Shown in pieces: positions 36,091-53,640 of a stretch of 64,000 bases of DNA. This stretch comes from Euonymus europaeus (taxonomy: Eukaryota > Streptophyta > Magnoliopsida > Celastrales > Celastraceae): NCBI GenBank assembly GCA_963580455.1, contig OY756970.1, positions 19,654,001 through 19,718,000 on the forward strand. The letters run 5' to 3'. The translations under genes and the position numbers were made by a program. Each line of letters opens with the position of its first letter. The first letter of the stretch is position 1. The notes below the pieces were generated by a model. The model was not told the DNA's origin. It searched no databases and saw only the letters and a program-made list of their open reading frames with translations.

Positions 36091-37304
36091 GTTTTTGAGG
36101 CTGACTGCTCGAGTTTATAAATATTTTCAGAAACACTATCAATGTCAATTTTCTTAAATGGGATTAGTTCGGCATTGAAGTATAACCTCTTTTTCACAAA
36201 TAATGGCTTTGGTTTTCCTGTCCTAAGAACTTATTGGCAATATTTGGCATCAACAGGTTAGTAGCTTCTTCATTGATGCTTGCTGCTCGAATTTTATTGG
36301 GGTCCTTTGTTATGGATTCTAATTCTTATGTGCTGTAAATAAGTTTGTAATCATAAGTACTTCAAAAATTATTCTTTTTCTACCTTCGTATTGTGCCCTG
36401 ATTCCTAAAACTTGGTCTAATTGTGTTCAGGTGGGATTGCTGCATTTGTAAAGATGAATATGGGAAGAAGAGCTCCCGGTCTCCTATAACGCTTGTAAAT
36501 AAATAGGGGATTTTTTTTTTTGCTCAACCTGCTTCTGTTTTGAATACTAGAATTACATCTATGGCATAAAATGATGTAATCGAAAATCGGTCGTTGGAAT
36601 ATTGCTGTGCCTTATTTAATGAAATTTTTTTTATTGATATTGGAATTTGTTTCAGTTATCTATCCTGGTTCATTTTTTTCTTAAAAACGCGTATATTTTA
36701 TAGAATTTTTCTTGGTGCAAATAGGGTTTGATGAGGACAAAAAACCTCAAATAGCTCGTGATGATGGATTGGACATAAATATCGAGGATACGGCCTATGT
36801 CGAAGATCATAAGAGTTTTTTTTTCTTTCTTCCTCCTGCTGCATAAATAAAACAGCAGCTACACAAACATCAGACCCAAAGAGAGTTTACAGATTTCAGA
36901 GGGGGAGGCAATGAGAATAAAAAGACTGGTATTGTGATGTAAAAGATTGTTTGTAATTGTTTATAACGTTGGAAGGTTTGAATTGAGAAAGAAACGAGTT
37001 TTGTCAGATTCTTACAGGTTTGAATGTGTGGAAAAATTATCAAAAATTGTCCGATAATCAAAGTAAGCCTTCATATGTTTGGGTCTTGACCAGGGCAAAT
37101 GGTTGGGGAAGCAATTTGGGAAAGACGTACCTTTTTTTCGTATTAGTGAATGGATAGAAGGTGAATTACAAATCATGAGTTTAGATTTAAAATAAAGGTG
37201 AAAGAATTCTGAAATCTAATTTAAAGATGAAACAATAAGGTCTTAAAACATTGAAACTTATGGTTGTGATGACAACCTATAAAGAAAGTCTGTCTGCTCT
37301 TTCT
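36091..37304. other. Convergent 3' region between UPL3 and the beta-galactosidase gene
   Basis: This holds the UPL3 3' UTR, probably to about 36600-36650, and the 3' UTR of the minus-strand galactosidase. No additional gene is apparent; the stretch is T-rich with several potential polyadenylation signals. Confidence 0.6.
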
Positions 37305-40300
37305 CTAATTCTTACTGAAGCCGCACTTGACTTGAACTGCCAGTGTCTTGGTGATATCCGGGCAACCATCATTGTTCTTGTTCAGGAGTTTTCTTTCAAT
37401 TGGTATCTCACATTCTGTCTTTCCCAAACAACGCTGCTCAAATTCCGAAAACAAATAACCCGTCAGGCTATGTTTGGTTCGCAAGTAACAGGAATACGAG
37501 AGTGCAAGATAAACTGTTAATTAGTGTACCTTCTCAACAACCTCCCTTGAGATAGGGGAAGAGCAGTTTCCAAGAAAGTAGTTTCCACAGGCACCATATG
37601 GATCACCCCAGCTTGCAAACTCCACAGCCAGCACCGTCTTGTGATTTGGACACTTGAGGTGGGCTGCTGGTCTCACAATATCTACCACTGGGCGGATATG
37701 GCTGTTCTGTCTTGCCCATGACTTCACATGAGGTGGGTGCAACTCTGTCATGAAGCTGCATATGGTATCTCTATCAACAACTAGGATCTCAATTGCTTTT
37801 GGATCTGCTGCCTCCTCTTCCAATACAACCAAGAAATTGTTTTTGGGCTTTATGTAAGCTCTTGGGATATGATACCTGGGTTAGAAAAATTCATATCAAC
37901 ATTCTGAAAGTATTTTATAGAATTAGGATTCATGTATTGATACTGATATAGCTCTTTGCTTACTCTGATTCTGACGGCTTTCCAAGAGCAGAAAGAAAAG
38001 ACATCCAGTGTCTGCCAATGCTGTTTCCATTGACCCAAACCATACCTTTGCCCATACCAGTCATCCGAATAACCACAGGGTTCTTTCCTTCTGGTGCATC
38101 AAAGCTTGCCTGCAACAAGAAAATGTGCGGTTCTTAAAACTGGGTATATGAACTAATCTCAATATTCTTCGTTCTCATTAGGCCTTCAAGATCATCCAAG
38201 TCAATAATGTCATCCATATATCAAGATACCACAAAAAAAAAAAAGAAAAAAAAAAAGAAGTTTTGTTAAGATGAACGTCGAAAGAAAAAAAAAATTTACC
38301 TTGTACCATGTAAGAGGTGGTCCAACTCCGTTAGCTTTTCTCCACTCAACCTTCTGTGAACCTTCCTTAGTAAACAAGCCAAGCTTTTCTCCATCCAAGC
38401 CAACCTGCAAATCGGACATGTCCAATTCAATTACGTTAAAAATTTAAAAATTATTAGTAATCCTTTCAAGTAAAGACCAAACTAAAGGAAGTCCATCGAT
38501 ACCTGATGTCCCCAACCATTGAATGTCAGGTCAAGATTCCCAGTGTTCAATCCTAGCAACTGTATCGCCCTAGGCCCAGTATATACGCGCTCCATATAGG
38601 GTCCGCTATCCTTCATTGGTTAAAGAAAAAGAGAAGAAGAAAAAACTCATTAGATTCTTTTCAAATGATTCTTTAAAAACTGCAAAATTAAAATTCGAAA
38701 TAGCTATGAGCCTGCTCACTGGGAATCCCACAGTACTGCATAAGAGAGTGATCCGGTTGACCCCAGGTTTTAACTTGATTTCTTTTTGGAAGACAAAGCC
38801 CTTCACATCATGGCTCCCATGCGCCGATCCTGGAGATTAAGTTCCATATTGACAAAGCTTGTAAACGTAGATGATATGACAGTCAGTCATGTACTTGTTT
38901 ATCTATGTACTTACCTAGGTATTCACCATTGATAAAAACAATCATTGCGTGACCAAGACTTGGAATCCTTATGACTGGTGCTATATCTTTTCGTAGTGAC
39001 AAGTCACTTCGATCCAGATGGATACTGTAGATTAGTTTTACATAAAAAGGTAAGGTTTCAGCAGCAACCAAAGAAGCACCAGGATGAGTGAGTTTACTTT
39101 CTCAATTTTTTTGAGTTCTTAGAAGTGAATCAGAGAAAATATAAACTTACCCTGTGGAGTACCAAGCATAGTCAGTAGTATCTTTCGTCAATCCAAAGAG
39201 CTCGAATGGCCTGACAGACTTCAAAGAAAATTGGCTTGGGATAACTTCTCTGTACATCTTCCATTTTAGATTCCTGTTTGCAATCTCCGATCTCACGAAG
39301 TTCCTTGAATTATGTTGTGCAACTATCTGTTTTACACCAAAAAGAGATGAATCATTCATACTCAATTCTTCGTCAGCAAATACAAGGCCAAACAAGTATC
39401 GTCCTGTTGGAGTGTGCTTAAATGAATAAATTCACACTTGCCCAGAGGGTTAGCCAATTGGGTGAAATGTCAATTTAACAGGACCAGTGTACAGTTTTTT
39501 ATGCTATGGGTTCTAGACTGAAGCCGCTTCAGCCCAGCACCAATATTGTTAAAAAGCAACCTTATTTTATCAACAGAAATGGTATGAGCAATCAGGAATT
39601 ACCGTATCAGTATTGTAAACCACAGTCTTGCAATCAGGGAGGATGCTAATCGAACGTGGGGGAATGATGTAATTCTCGCCTTTGAAGGTAACAGTTTGTG
39701 GTATCTTGGTGTTGTTGTTTACCAGAAAAGCAGCACAAACGTTTGTTCCAGGTAGCTCAAAGAAAGTGGCCTGTAGAACAACTTCAACTATCAATGAACA
39801 TATCCAGTCCTCCCTCCAAAGTTTCTTGCTAAGTATTCATTCAATTTTAGGTGCTGACCTCTAGATCTTTACCGAGGGTTTCTGAACCCCGAACCCCCCA
39901 GAGCAAGGCCTTCTTGCACAGATTTAGTGCCCTGTGCAGGTCCTTTAGGTGGCCCCATTTAGGTTCCCTTTGCAAACCTACAGCAAGTCCAATATCAATT
40001 TTTTTAATGGGAAACCTAGTTTCTCCTCCCATTAAATATAAAGATGGCCATAGAAATTTACCATATTCGTCAAGAGGAGCCTCATCATAGTATCGAGTAG
40101 ATGTGAAGTGAGCAGATGTCCTGCCAAAGTTTGTGCCTCCATGGTACTATAACAGCACACAATCGCAGATAAAATGTATCAGCCACATAATTTACCTGCT
40201 TATTATGGTCATCGTCATTTTTTGAGTTGTTTAAAGACAAATTCCATTTTTTTACCATGTAGTAGTTGGCCATAGTTCCATTCCTTGAGAAGAAACGAGC

Positions 40301-41911
40301 CACTGAGTAGGAAATATCTTCTGCTGCTCTTTGAGATGGTGGGTCTCCAAACGCTCTATACCTGTCATCATTACAAGATCCATTGAAAAAATCATTAGCA
40401 TCAGCTTGAATCCAAGACCTTGCTTGCTTGACAGGGTACCATAATCAGATTTTTTTCTATTCTCTTCTCTTTTGGGCTTCGTTAAGACTTTCAAATTTGT
40501 TCAATGACATCAGTAATGCATATGGTAGTATACTCACTGAGCTGTCCAGTTCTCAGTCCACAAGGAAGGCTTATAAGGCTTATTGGGACCTGTAAAAGTA
40601 TCTCCACAGTGCCTTCCGTTGCAGGAATTGATCTGCATATTCAAGGATGTGGTTCTACGTATTAAATATGATCATTCAACTATACCAAGAAAAAGAAAAG
40701 AAGCCTTTTGTCATAAATTTCTTAGGCATCGCGTACTTTAGAATTTTTCATGATAAAATTTAATTACCACTGGATCAGGGGCATCAGTCTGCTTGCACAT
40801 GATCCATGGCACATTAACTTGCATCCCCACGGCCAATTTCGCTGCCCACTGAATATAGCTAGACCCCATTTCTCTAAATGCCCTTTGTATATGGTTGTAC
40901 TCGTTTTCAATCTGTGACCATGATTTGTTAGGGGTGAAAATGCAAACACGAATGAAGTTTCTTAGAATGATAATGAATGTATTAGAATGGAATCAAACCT
41001 GTGCCAAGATGATAGGGCCTCCTTGAGGAGCAAACAATTTCTCTGCCTTCATTTTTTCAACAATCATTCTAACGTATCTTTCCATGTATTTCTGCAAAGG
41101 TGAAAGCTTCAGTTTTAACTAGTTTCCGAAGTGATTTAAGTAGCCAGTCATAGTTATTTGAAGACCTGAGATTGATTACCTTGAATGGTCCATTGTCAGT
41201 GCGGAAAGTAATGTCAGGGACCTCTCTCATCCAATATGGCAATCCTCTGAAAAATGTTAGGCAAAGACAAAGTATGAGGTATTACTGATAGATGATGAAC
41301 TATAGTCTTGACATGACATGGAAATGCAGTGTGAAGGTTGTACTAACCCGTGATTCCACTCGGCTTGGATGAAAGGCCCAAGCCTGAGAGTCACATACAT
41401 ATCATGCTTCCAAACCAACTTAATGAACTTTACCAGGTCATATTGTCCTGTAAAATTGTACTGCAAAAGTGTACATATATATGAATATCCATATTCCATA
41501 GAAAGATAAAAAGTTTTAACATTTCACCTTGACATTTCTTCAAATACCTGGCCTTGCACCGGCTCGTGGACATTCCAGAATACGTAAGTTTGAATTAAGT
41601 TCAGACCACCCTTTTTAGCCTTCTGAAGAATGTCTGGCCACATCTGAAAAACATTGAAATTCAACACATTAGACCAAGGTTCATCAATAATAGGTTGAAT
41701 TACAAAATGGGTTTTACTCTATTACATCTGGGGTGCTTCGGGTGTAATGGATTGATCCGGAAAACAGAAGCACCCTTTTCCCATTGATCATCAAGGATCT
41801 TCCATCATAGGTCACACTACCAGTTGCTAATTTTTTCCCATCATGTGCATTAATGGTGGAAAAAACCAGTAAGGAAAGAAGAGTGATGAGCAGCACTCGA
41901 CTTGCAGCCAT
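37305..41911 (-). CDS. Beta-galactosidase, GH35, BGAL11/13/14-like, with C-terminal SUEL lectin domain
   Basis: A secreted glycosidase that removes terminal beta-galactosyl residues from cell-wall polysaccharides or glycoproteins. Nineteen exons (41911-41726, 41643-41548, 41460-41348, 41246-41180, 41091-40999, 40911-40768, 40632-40538, 40361-40256, 40146-40062, 39977-39859, 39770-39603, 39326-39151, 39024-38915, 38829-38720, 38610-38503, 38404-38300, 38109-37964, 37875-37530, 37433-37305) join in phase to 833 residues. A signal peptide ([20 protein letters not shown]) is followed by the catalytic domain. The acid/base Glu is about 189 in [13 protein letters not shown] and the nucleophile Glu about 260 in [10 protein letters not shown]. 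The SUEL lectin domain ([20 protein letters not shown] to AVQVKCGF) completes the C-terminus. An in-frame ATG at 41968 would add [20 protein letters not shown] chose 41911 because it gives a standard signal peptide. Closest by eye to Arabidopsis BGAL13. No lesions were seen. Confidence 0.94.
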
Positions 41912-41968
41912 TAGAGGAAATCCAAAAAGGACGCACAAAACAAAGATAGAAAGAATGGCAGGCAGCAA

Positions 41969-42515
41969 TAGAGAATAAGAGAAAGATCAGGAGGGTGATT
42001 GAGCTCAAATATGAGACTGTTCTTCCTTTGGGAAGGATGAGGTGCCCAATAGAAGCTGAATTGAAATCCCATATAGAAGGCAATGATATAGGAGAAGCTC
42101 ATGGTGAATACAAGGTCTTAGAGGAAAGCTCGGAACACTCTGTGAGCTTCATTGGCTCTCATTGATCTTGAACAGAAGAGAGAGACAGTTAATGGGGGGA
42201 GTTGGCATCTCTAAAACAGGAGATCTAATTGACCTTGTAAGTTGTCACTTTAACAACTACTCTATTTTGGAGGGAGATGCAACTGAAACGTTGAACAGTA
42301 AAGTCAGTTACTTCTTTTTGTCAGTTTTCTCTCTCTATCATAGGAACACAGACAGAATCACAGAACCGTGTCATTGGGCCGGGCCTGTGGTGGTAATGTA
42401 CTAAATACTAATGTGGTATATCACTGGCTAGCCCATTCGAAGATAAGAGTTGGGCCATGTAACTTGGACCAGGCCCAAAATTACTTGTTAAGGCGATTCC
42501 TTTATCCGTGTTTGT
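41969..42515. other. Upstream region of the beta-galactosidase gene
   Basis: Promoter and leader of the minus-strand galactosidase gene lie here, running into the decayed locus that begins near 42516. I see no clear TATA box and no gene. Confidence 0.5.
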
Positions 42516-44177
42516 GAATTTTGGTTTCAGGGTTCCCTCCAAAACGTTCTTCTCCTAAATCTTCTCCCTCCTTCCCTCAAATCCGAAATTTTCAGCCACT
42601 GATAAAACGTAAAATCAAACCCTGTTCTTTCTCCTTGCACCTCCACATAGATAGGGTCTTGGAAATCCCTCCTGGCTCACCAGGTAGATATTATATGTGT
42701 GCGTGTGTATGTGCATGAGCTATTGTAAAGCAATTAGAACTAAATTTCTTACATTTGTAACGAATATCGATCTAACAACCTTCATATCAGAGTGGGTATT
42801 TGTCGGTTTCCTCTGCAATCGATAGTGTTATATCTATTTGCGTGTGTGCATTATTGTAAATGATTAAAATTTGGAGAGTTGTTGCGTTGTTTCAATTTAT
42901 AGTAAAGTGGGTGTGACTCAGTTTCATCTAATTCGCAGTGTATTTGTAAATGAATGTGGTTGTATTCAGAGATTCCCTTCTAGAATCGCAGCTGTTTATA
43001 TGTTTTAATTGAATGTCTTGTTTTTCATTTCTACGGGTTATTCTAAGATCTCTTGAATATTGGTATATTTTGATTTGCGTTGATATTTTGAAGGGTACCT
43101 TTCTGATAATGGATCACCAAGACCATGGGACCAATGTCTGTTTTTAGAGATGCCATTCAAGCTTGATTATGAGCCAAAACCAGTTGAGTATGCTGGAAAA
43201 TTCAATAGATCCAACAAAAAATCAGACGGAATTGTTGTTGAGAAGTTTCCTGGGTTGCGAATAAGCTAGCTTTGGCCAATTGCCAGCAATATTCTGGCTG
43301 CTCATTTTCTATCATTTTGTGCAACTTATTTTGTATTGTTAGGAAGTTCGATTTCTTCCTAAATCTTGCCAAAAGCAGCTGTACTTATCTGGCACCCTTC
43401 GTAGTTCGTACTGCTGATATCTTGATATCCTGACCCAGAAGTTAATCTGTTGTTTCAGATGCCAAGGGATATATTGCAAATATCATAGATGCAATATTAT
43501 TATTCTCCCACATCACACTCCTATACTTGCAATCTCTTTAAATTGAAAGTACTAATTTCTTTCATTACATCTCTCTAGAAATCAGCAGACAACTATGTCA
43601 CAACACGAACTGAGCTCAAGGGAGGGTAAGAGATCAGTGCTCTGCTTCATTCAACTACTTGTGTTTCCTACTGCTTACAATTTGCTTATTGCACTCGTAA
43701 CTTCTTCATCTGTTTGAGTTTCTTATCATATTTTGTGAAATTTTAACTTCACAGGAGTTTAAGAACAGCCTTTAGGGATCCTCTCAAGGCTAAAGGGATC
43801 TACACGGTTGATCCTTTAGCCCTTTAGCCGAAAAAAGAAACGTGAGAAAGCCAGTGCAGCCAGTAAAATTATTCTGTGGAAGGACTCGGTAAGGCATTAA
43901 GGTTTTCTTTTTCACAGTTTACAATAATTTTTTTATTAGTGACACAAACTTTCCAATAAATGCCAATTTGATTGATTATTTTTCTTAGGTGAAAAGCAAA
44001 GCAATGCAGCTAAGATGACTACAAATACACACTCACTGGTATGGGAAGATGAACGTCTTTGCTCATTCCGGCCAGTGGGATTTTATGCAGTGCACCATGT
44101 TAAAATTTTCTAAAATTTACAGGCAATATGATCGCCCAAAAAAACAAATGAAGTATCAATACCAGACCGACAATTGA
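42516..44177 (+). pseudogene. Decayed multi-exon protein gene, family not recognised
   Basis: Four coding-like blocks have compatible splice sites and phases. Block a (to 42683) ends IDRVLEIPPGSPG at a GTAGAT donor. Block b (43094-43266) reads YLSDNGSPRPWDQCLFLEMP, then KLDYEPKPVEYAGKFNRSNK and IVVEKFPGLRIS, then TAG. Block c has two parts: one from 43580 reading KSADNYVTTRTELKGG with a GTAAGA donor, and one from about 43756 reading SLRTAFRDPLKAKGIYTVDP then TAG. A frame change follows into KKKREKASAASKIILWKDS at a GTAAGG donor. Block d (43990-44177) contains one internal TGA and ends MNVFAHSGQWDFMQCTMLKF, KIYRQYDRPKKQMKYQ and TGA. There is no in-frame ATG in block a. Two or three in-frame stops plus a frameshift argue for a pseudogene, or for a gene whose real splicing I have misread. 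I do not recognise the family. Confidence 0.45.
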
Positions 44178-48779
<4,602 letters not shown>

Positions 48780-49806
48780 TTATGGAGAACCGACATTTCT
48801 GGGGTTGAAATCATGACTAATTGTTGATTTCTCGTGTTAGTTTTTCAAGATTGTGTTATATCTTGTCCCTTCCTGCCTTGACGAAGCAGTAGACTGGTTT
48901 AGTTGCAGACTAACTGAGCTATGGAGATCTCTATAAGCATCAAATGATTTGCTTGTCCTTGCTGGATTATCTTTTGCTATGTATATCAGTATGTCTATAT
49001 GTATGAAGCATATGTATTGACTAGAATGAGCAAAGTTGTTCTTGAAGAACCCAACTCTTTTCTTCTGTGTTATATTCTATATCCTGATTTAGAATGTTCA
49101 ATGAAACTTCCAATATATGTTTGCAACTCTGTGTTCAATAATGTCATATCTGCTCACCTAGTTTAACCTTATTTGACATCTGCACTATTCCCGCCATACC
49201 TATATTTGTATCATCTTTGGGACTTTGATTTGTGGGAAAGAATAGAAAGTCAGAGAAAGATCCAGAAAGTGCTGGGTCTGTTTCATATTTCATGATGAAC
49301 AGAATTTTGCCTCCATGCTCCTTTTCTCTTAGATATGCAACCAAAAATCTTTGATGCATTTGATGTCTGTCATTTTCATTTCTGTCCAAGATTCTAACTG
49401 TTCGTTTCAGCAAGCTGAGCAAGAATATTTTTATCTTTGAGGTGTGGACATGAATGGTTGTACTCCACAATGGAAAATAGGTGTTTCCATTGATATTTTA
49501 AGCCGTCCAGTTAAAGTTCATTTCTGCATCTGGAACTAGAATCCATTATTTCTGTTAGTAGAGTGTTCTGCTTCCATACAAAGAGGGATTCAAATTGGAA
49601 GTGGTTGACCGAAGAGGAATCTATGCTATGCCCACTCTCATGAGTCTGGAAAGAATGAGTTGGCATCTGTTTCCCAGAATCTCCTGTTTCTCCATTATAT
49701 ACTCCACCATCTAGATCATGGATAAACATACTCAACATTCACACCCTTTGAGTTCTTCCATTTTGAAGAATTATCGACAGAGAGGAGCATTTCTTGGAGT
49801 GTTTTG
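48780..49806. other. ROP 3' UTR and E2 promoter region
   Basis: The first 300-350 bp are probably the ROP 3' UTR. A TATA-like TTATATACTCC near 49694-49704 lies about 105 bp upstream of the E2 start codon. No further gene is seen; minus-strand frames here show no protein features. Confidence 0.55.
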
Positions 49807-50597
<791 letters not shown>

Positions 50598-51052
50598 ACC
50601 CTGAAACTGATCTGAAATTTTTTATCTTCTGTTTCTCATTTTGCCATCTTGATATTAAAAACCAAACATTGATTAGGGTAAGCCACCTTTTACATAAGAC
50701 TGTGTTGAGCCCAAAAGGCCATTACACGTTGAGTTGAATGCTTCTATACCAGGAATAAAAGTTTGGCACCAATGGAATCGATTCTTTGAATAATTTTTGT
50801 GATCTGATTACTTTAATTTACTTTTGAAAGCAATCATTTGTTCTCTTACATGTTAGAAAAAGAAAAGGAGATGCTGACTGATTAGGACAATAATTTCAAA
50901 ACATTACAAAGAAAATTAAAGAGGACATTCTTATAATTAAACAGACAGTAGCAACAATGATAGATATATAATCTCCCCCAATTTATTCTCGACTGCGGTG
51001 GAGCTAGAGTTGCTTGAGATGATGATCAGATGAGACTCGCTTCGCCTCAACG
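50598..51052. other. E2 3' UTR and 3' flank of the small minus-strand gene
   Basis: AT-rich non-coding sequence. The E2 3' UTR probably ends within the first 200-250 bp. Nothing else is recognised. Confidence 0.55.
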
Positions 51053-51310
51053 TCAGTGAGAGGGCGGAGGAATTATTCGAGACCTAGGGTTATTGAATTC
51101 ACTGCCAAAAGAAATAGGGCAGCAGCCTGCAATGTGATACACACAGCACAGATTCTGCAAATAATACATAGGTGAGGATGATGAGCCGCCACCAGCAGCA
51201 GCAGCAGCATGAACAACTCTAGCTGCAGTGCTAATATCTGCCATCATCACCATCACCATCACCATCATCGTCAAGAATGGAATAGCTCTCTTGTTTATCA
51301 AAAAGGCCAT
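51053..51310 (-). CDS. Putative small secreted cysteine-containing protein (85 aa)
   Basis: An intact frame of 85 residues has a basic N-terminus (MAFLINKRAIPF), a Met/Val-rich hydrophobic core (about 14-24) and a likely cleavage region near ADISTAARVVHA, so it reads as a signal peptide. The mature part has an Ala/Gly/Ser-rich linker, then YYLQNLCCVYHIAGCCPISF with four Cys in two CC pairs, and a Pro/Ser-rich tail. I do not recognise the family. The hydrophobic core and the Ala run are encoded by CAT- and GCA-type trinucleotide repeats, which warns that part of the frame could be repeat-driven. TATATATA at 51347-51354 lies only 37 bp upstream of the ATG, which leaves little room for a leader, so the promoter may lie elsewhere. 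Confidence 0.5.
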   Translation of the reverse strand: MAFLINKRAIPFLTMMVMVMVMMADISTAARVVHAAAAAGGGSSSSPMYYLQNLCCVYHIAGCCPISFGSEFNNPRSRIIPPPSH

Positions 51311-52789
51311 GATTGATTTACGTACAAAACTGTCTCTGTCAATGGTTATATATAGTACATTTTACCTGAGAATTGAATTCATGAACATTTCATGATGATC
51401 TTTTGGTAAGTAAGTTTCATGTAGTTTTGGTATGTTGAATGTGGTTAGTTCTTGCAAATTTCGTGCTTGATTGGTAAGGATTTAGTACATTTAATTTCTA
51501 TGTAAAAAATCACATGTATTCTTAATAACTGGATTTTTTAAGTTTTTTTTTAAATGAGATAAATATCATTTATACTCATAACCAAAAAAAAGAAATGAAA
51601 GTATTTTGTACAGAATAAGCAAAAATAAAAATTATGTCGCTTTCTCATAAATAAAAAACTTTTTCCTTCTCAGACTTTAAAAACTGAACCATTTTCAGAA
51701 ACTATATACATATTGATTTTGTGTTGTTCCTATAATTATTGTTGGTGTTCCGGATGCGGAGTACGAGCCTAGAAAATTTGGGCCAGAATAAATAGTTGGG
51801 CCGTCCCAAATTTTTTATTGTACTTTGAATATTTGATATGATCTAAAACTTGAGTCATTATGAATATTGTTGTTAGAAAAATTGAACTCATGACCTTCTA
51901 AATACATCGACTCTGAAGAGATTCATCATCGGACTATCATTCGAATTTTTATCTTGTATACCACTATGCACCAGTATTATTTCCTATTGGCAAACCAACT
52001 CTCATCGTGACCAGCAACATAAGCAACGCCTTCAGCAAAGCTCAGCAGAGAATTCATCAGTTATCAAGTTCTCTTTTCATTAATTCAAAATATTAATTAA
52101 TTAAATAAATAAATTTAGCCATCTAATCTTCTTTCCTTTTTATTTGAATATATGAGGTGAGTCCACTGATTACAGCTGGGAAAGTTAACTTTAACGCTCG
52201 AAAATTCAAAGATTAAAAAGACAAAAAAAAAAGGGGGATATATTCTGCCATAAGAAAACAAAACGAAAAGAAACATAACGCATGCGTAGAGAAACAAAAT
52301 ATCTTTTGAAGGATCCAAGGAGCAGAGTATACCAGTGCCTATACTCGCTCTCCATGAAAGACAAGACCGTAGTTGCTTCGCAGATTTATCACATTATCGC
52401 CTTTGGATCTCAAAAACCTCTCCACACAAAGCATAATCGCAGTACTTCTTCTCCTGCAGTTACAACAACAATTAATATTAACGAACTCATAATTGTATAA
52501 AGTGAATCAAGAACAGTAAGTGAATCGCGAGATCTGATGGCACCCATGTGTGGATAATGACAACGAGCCAATATTCGGGATTATGAACTGATAAAGCTTG
52601 ACAGAGCTGACAAATTTATGATAAATTGGTATGAGCACTTGACCACCACGTAAATTGATAGTGATAGATTGAAAAATATTTTAAATCGAATGTTAATCTG
52701 AAAAGTAATATTTATATCGATGATAGATAAAATAAAACTTCTATCATTCAAAGTTTCTTCGCAATCTAACTGAGGATGCAAAAATTCGC

Positions 52790-53640
52790 ACCGACGTTAC
52801 GGTTTTCTAGGTTGTATGCGCACAGCTATAGAACTGATTTGAAAATAAAAGTACACATAGAATTTACGTGGTTCGGCAAGAATGTCTACATCCGCGTGTA
52901 GAGTCTGTATTTCTCATTATCTATCAAATAGTTACAATGGGTGTTATTTATACTACAGTCAAGTAACCGCTCTCATGTTTCCCGTCTTCGCATCAAGCGT
53001 GCAAGCAAGAAATAAAAAATATATATTCTGGATCAACCCGGCTTTCAAGAATATACACCTATTGAGTTTTCTTTTCTTCACATAAATAAGTTTGTAGCTT
53101 TTCTATATTCAACTAAGAGGGTTTGGTTTTGGTCCCTCAGAGTTTTCTTTTCAGCTCTTAAAAAATTCTTATATTTTCATCAGATTTTTCTTCTTCTTCT
53201 TCTAGTGTTTATATATAATTATTGTTTTTGTACTCAATTTCTTGTTTTAATTTATTTGCGAAAAATATGGTAGAAGCTATTGATGTTTTTAGTAGCAGTA
53301 CTGTTACTTCTGTAGATCCTCTCAGGGGAAGAAGAACTCCCATTCCTCCGTCAAATCCAACGAACAGAGCACCGGAGGATCCCCCTCATTCCTCTGTCAA
53401 ATATCCTCCGCAATCTCTCCATCTGCTTTCATCTTTCTTCACTCTGTAAAGCTTAGAATGTAGATTAGTTGATTAGTTGATTAGCAATCTTTGTTTCCTC
53501 TATCCCTCTGATTCCTCCTTTGAAAGTCTACCGCTGCTTGACGTTTTAATCATTACTTGTGTGATTATTGTAAAGTAGTGATAATATTTTTTAAGATATG
53601 TAAATTAATGTATAAATTGCGACGGGGAAATAACTCTAAC
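52790..53640. mobile_element. Possible decayed LTR (Copia-like) fragment
   Basis: The sequence AATTTACGTGGTTCGGCAAG near 52861-52880, followed by TCTACATCCGCG, matches a phrase I know as recurrent in plant Ty1/Copia LTRs (ACGTGGTTCGGC, then a CTACGTCCACGG-like part). Neither LTR ends, a primer-binding site nor a second LTR could be placed. No gag or pol sequence is present. Confidence 0.3.
53267..53449 (+). other. Short open frame with a PIPPSNP motif
   Basis: An ATG in a favourable context (AAAAATATGG) opens 60 codons: MVEAIDVFSSS, then PLRGRRTPIPPSNPTNRAPE and a Pro/Ser-rich end. RRTPIPPSNP recalls the PIPPS core of IDA-type plant peptides, but the conserved His-Asn end is missing and no signal peptide starts at this ATG. 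It lies inside the LTR-like stretch, so it may be part of a retroelement or chance. Confidence 0.2.
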
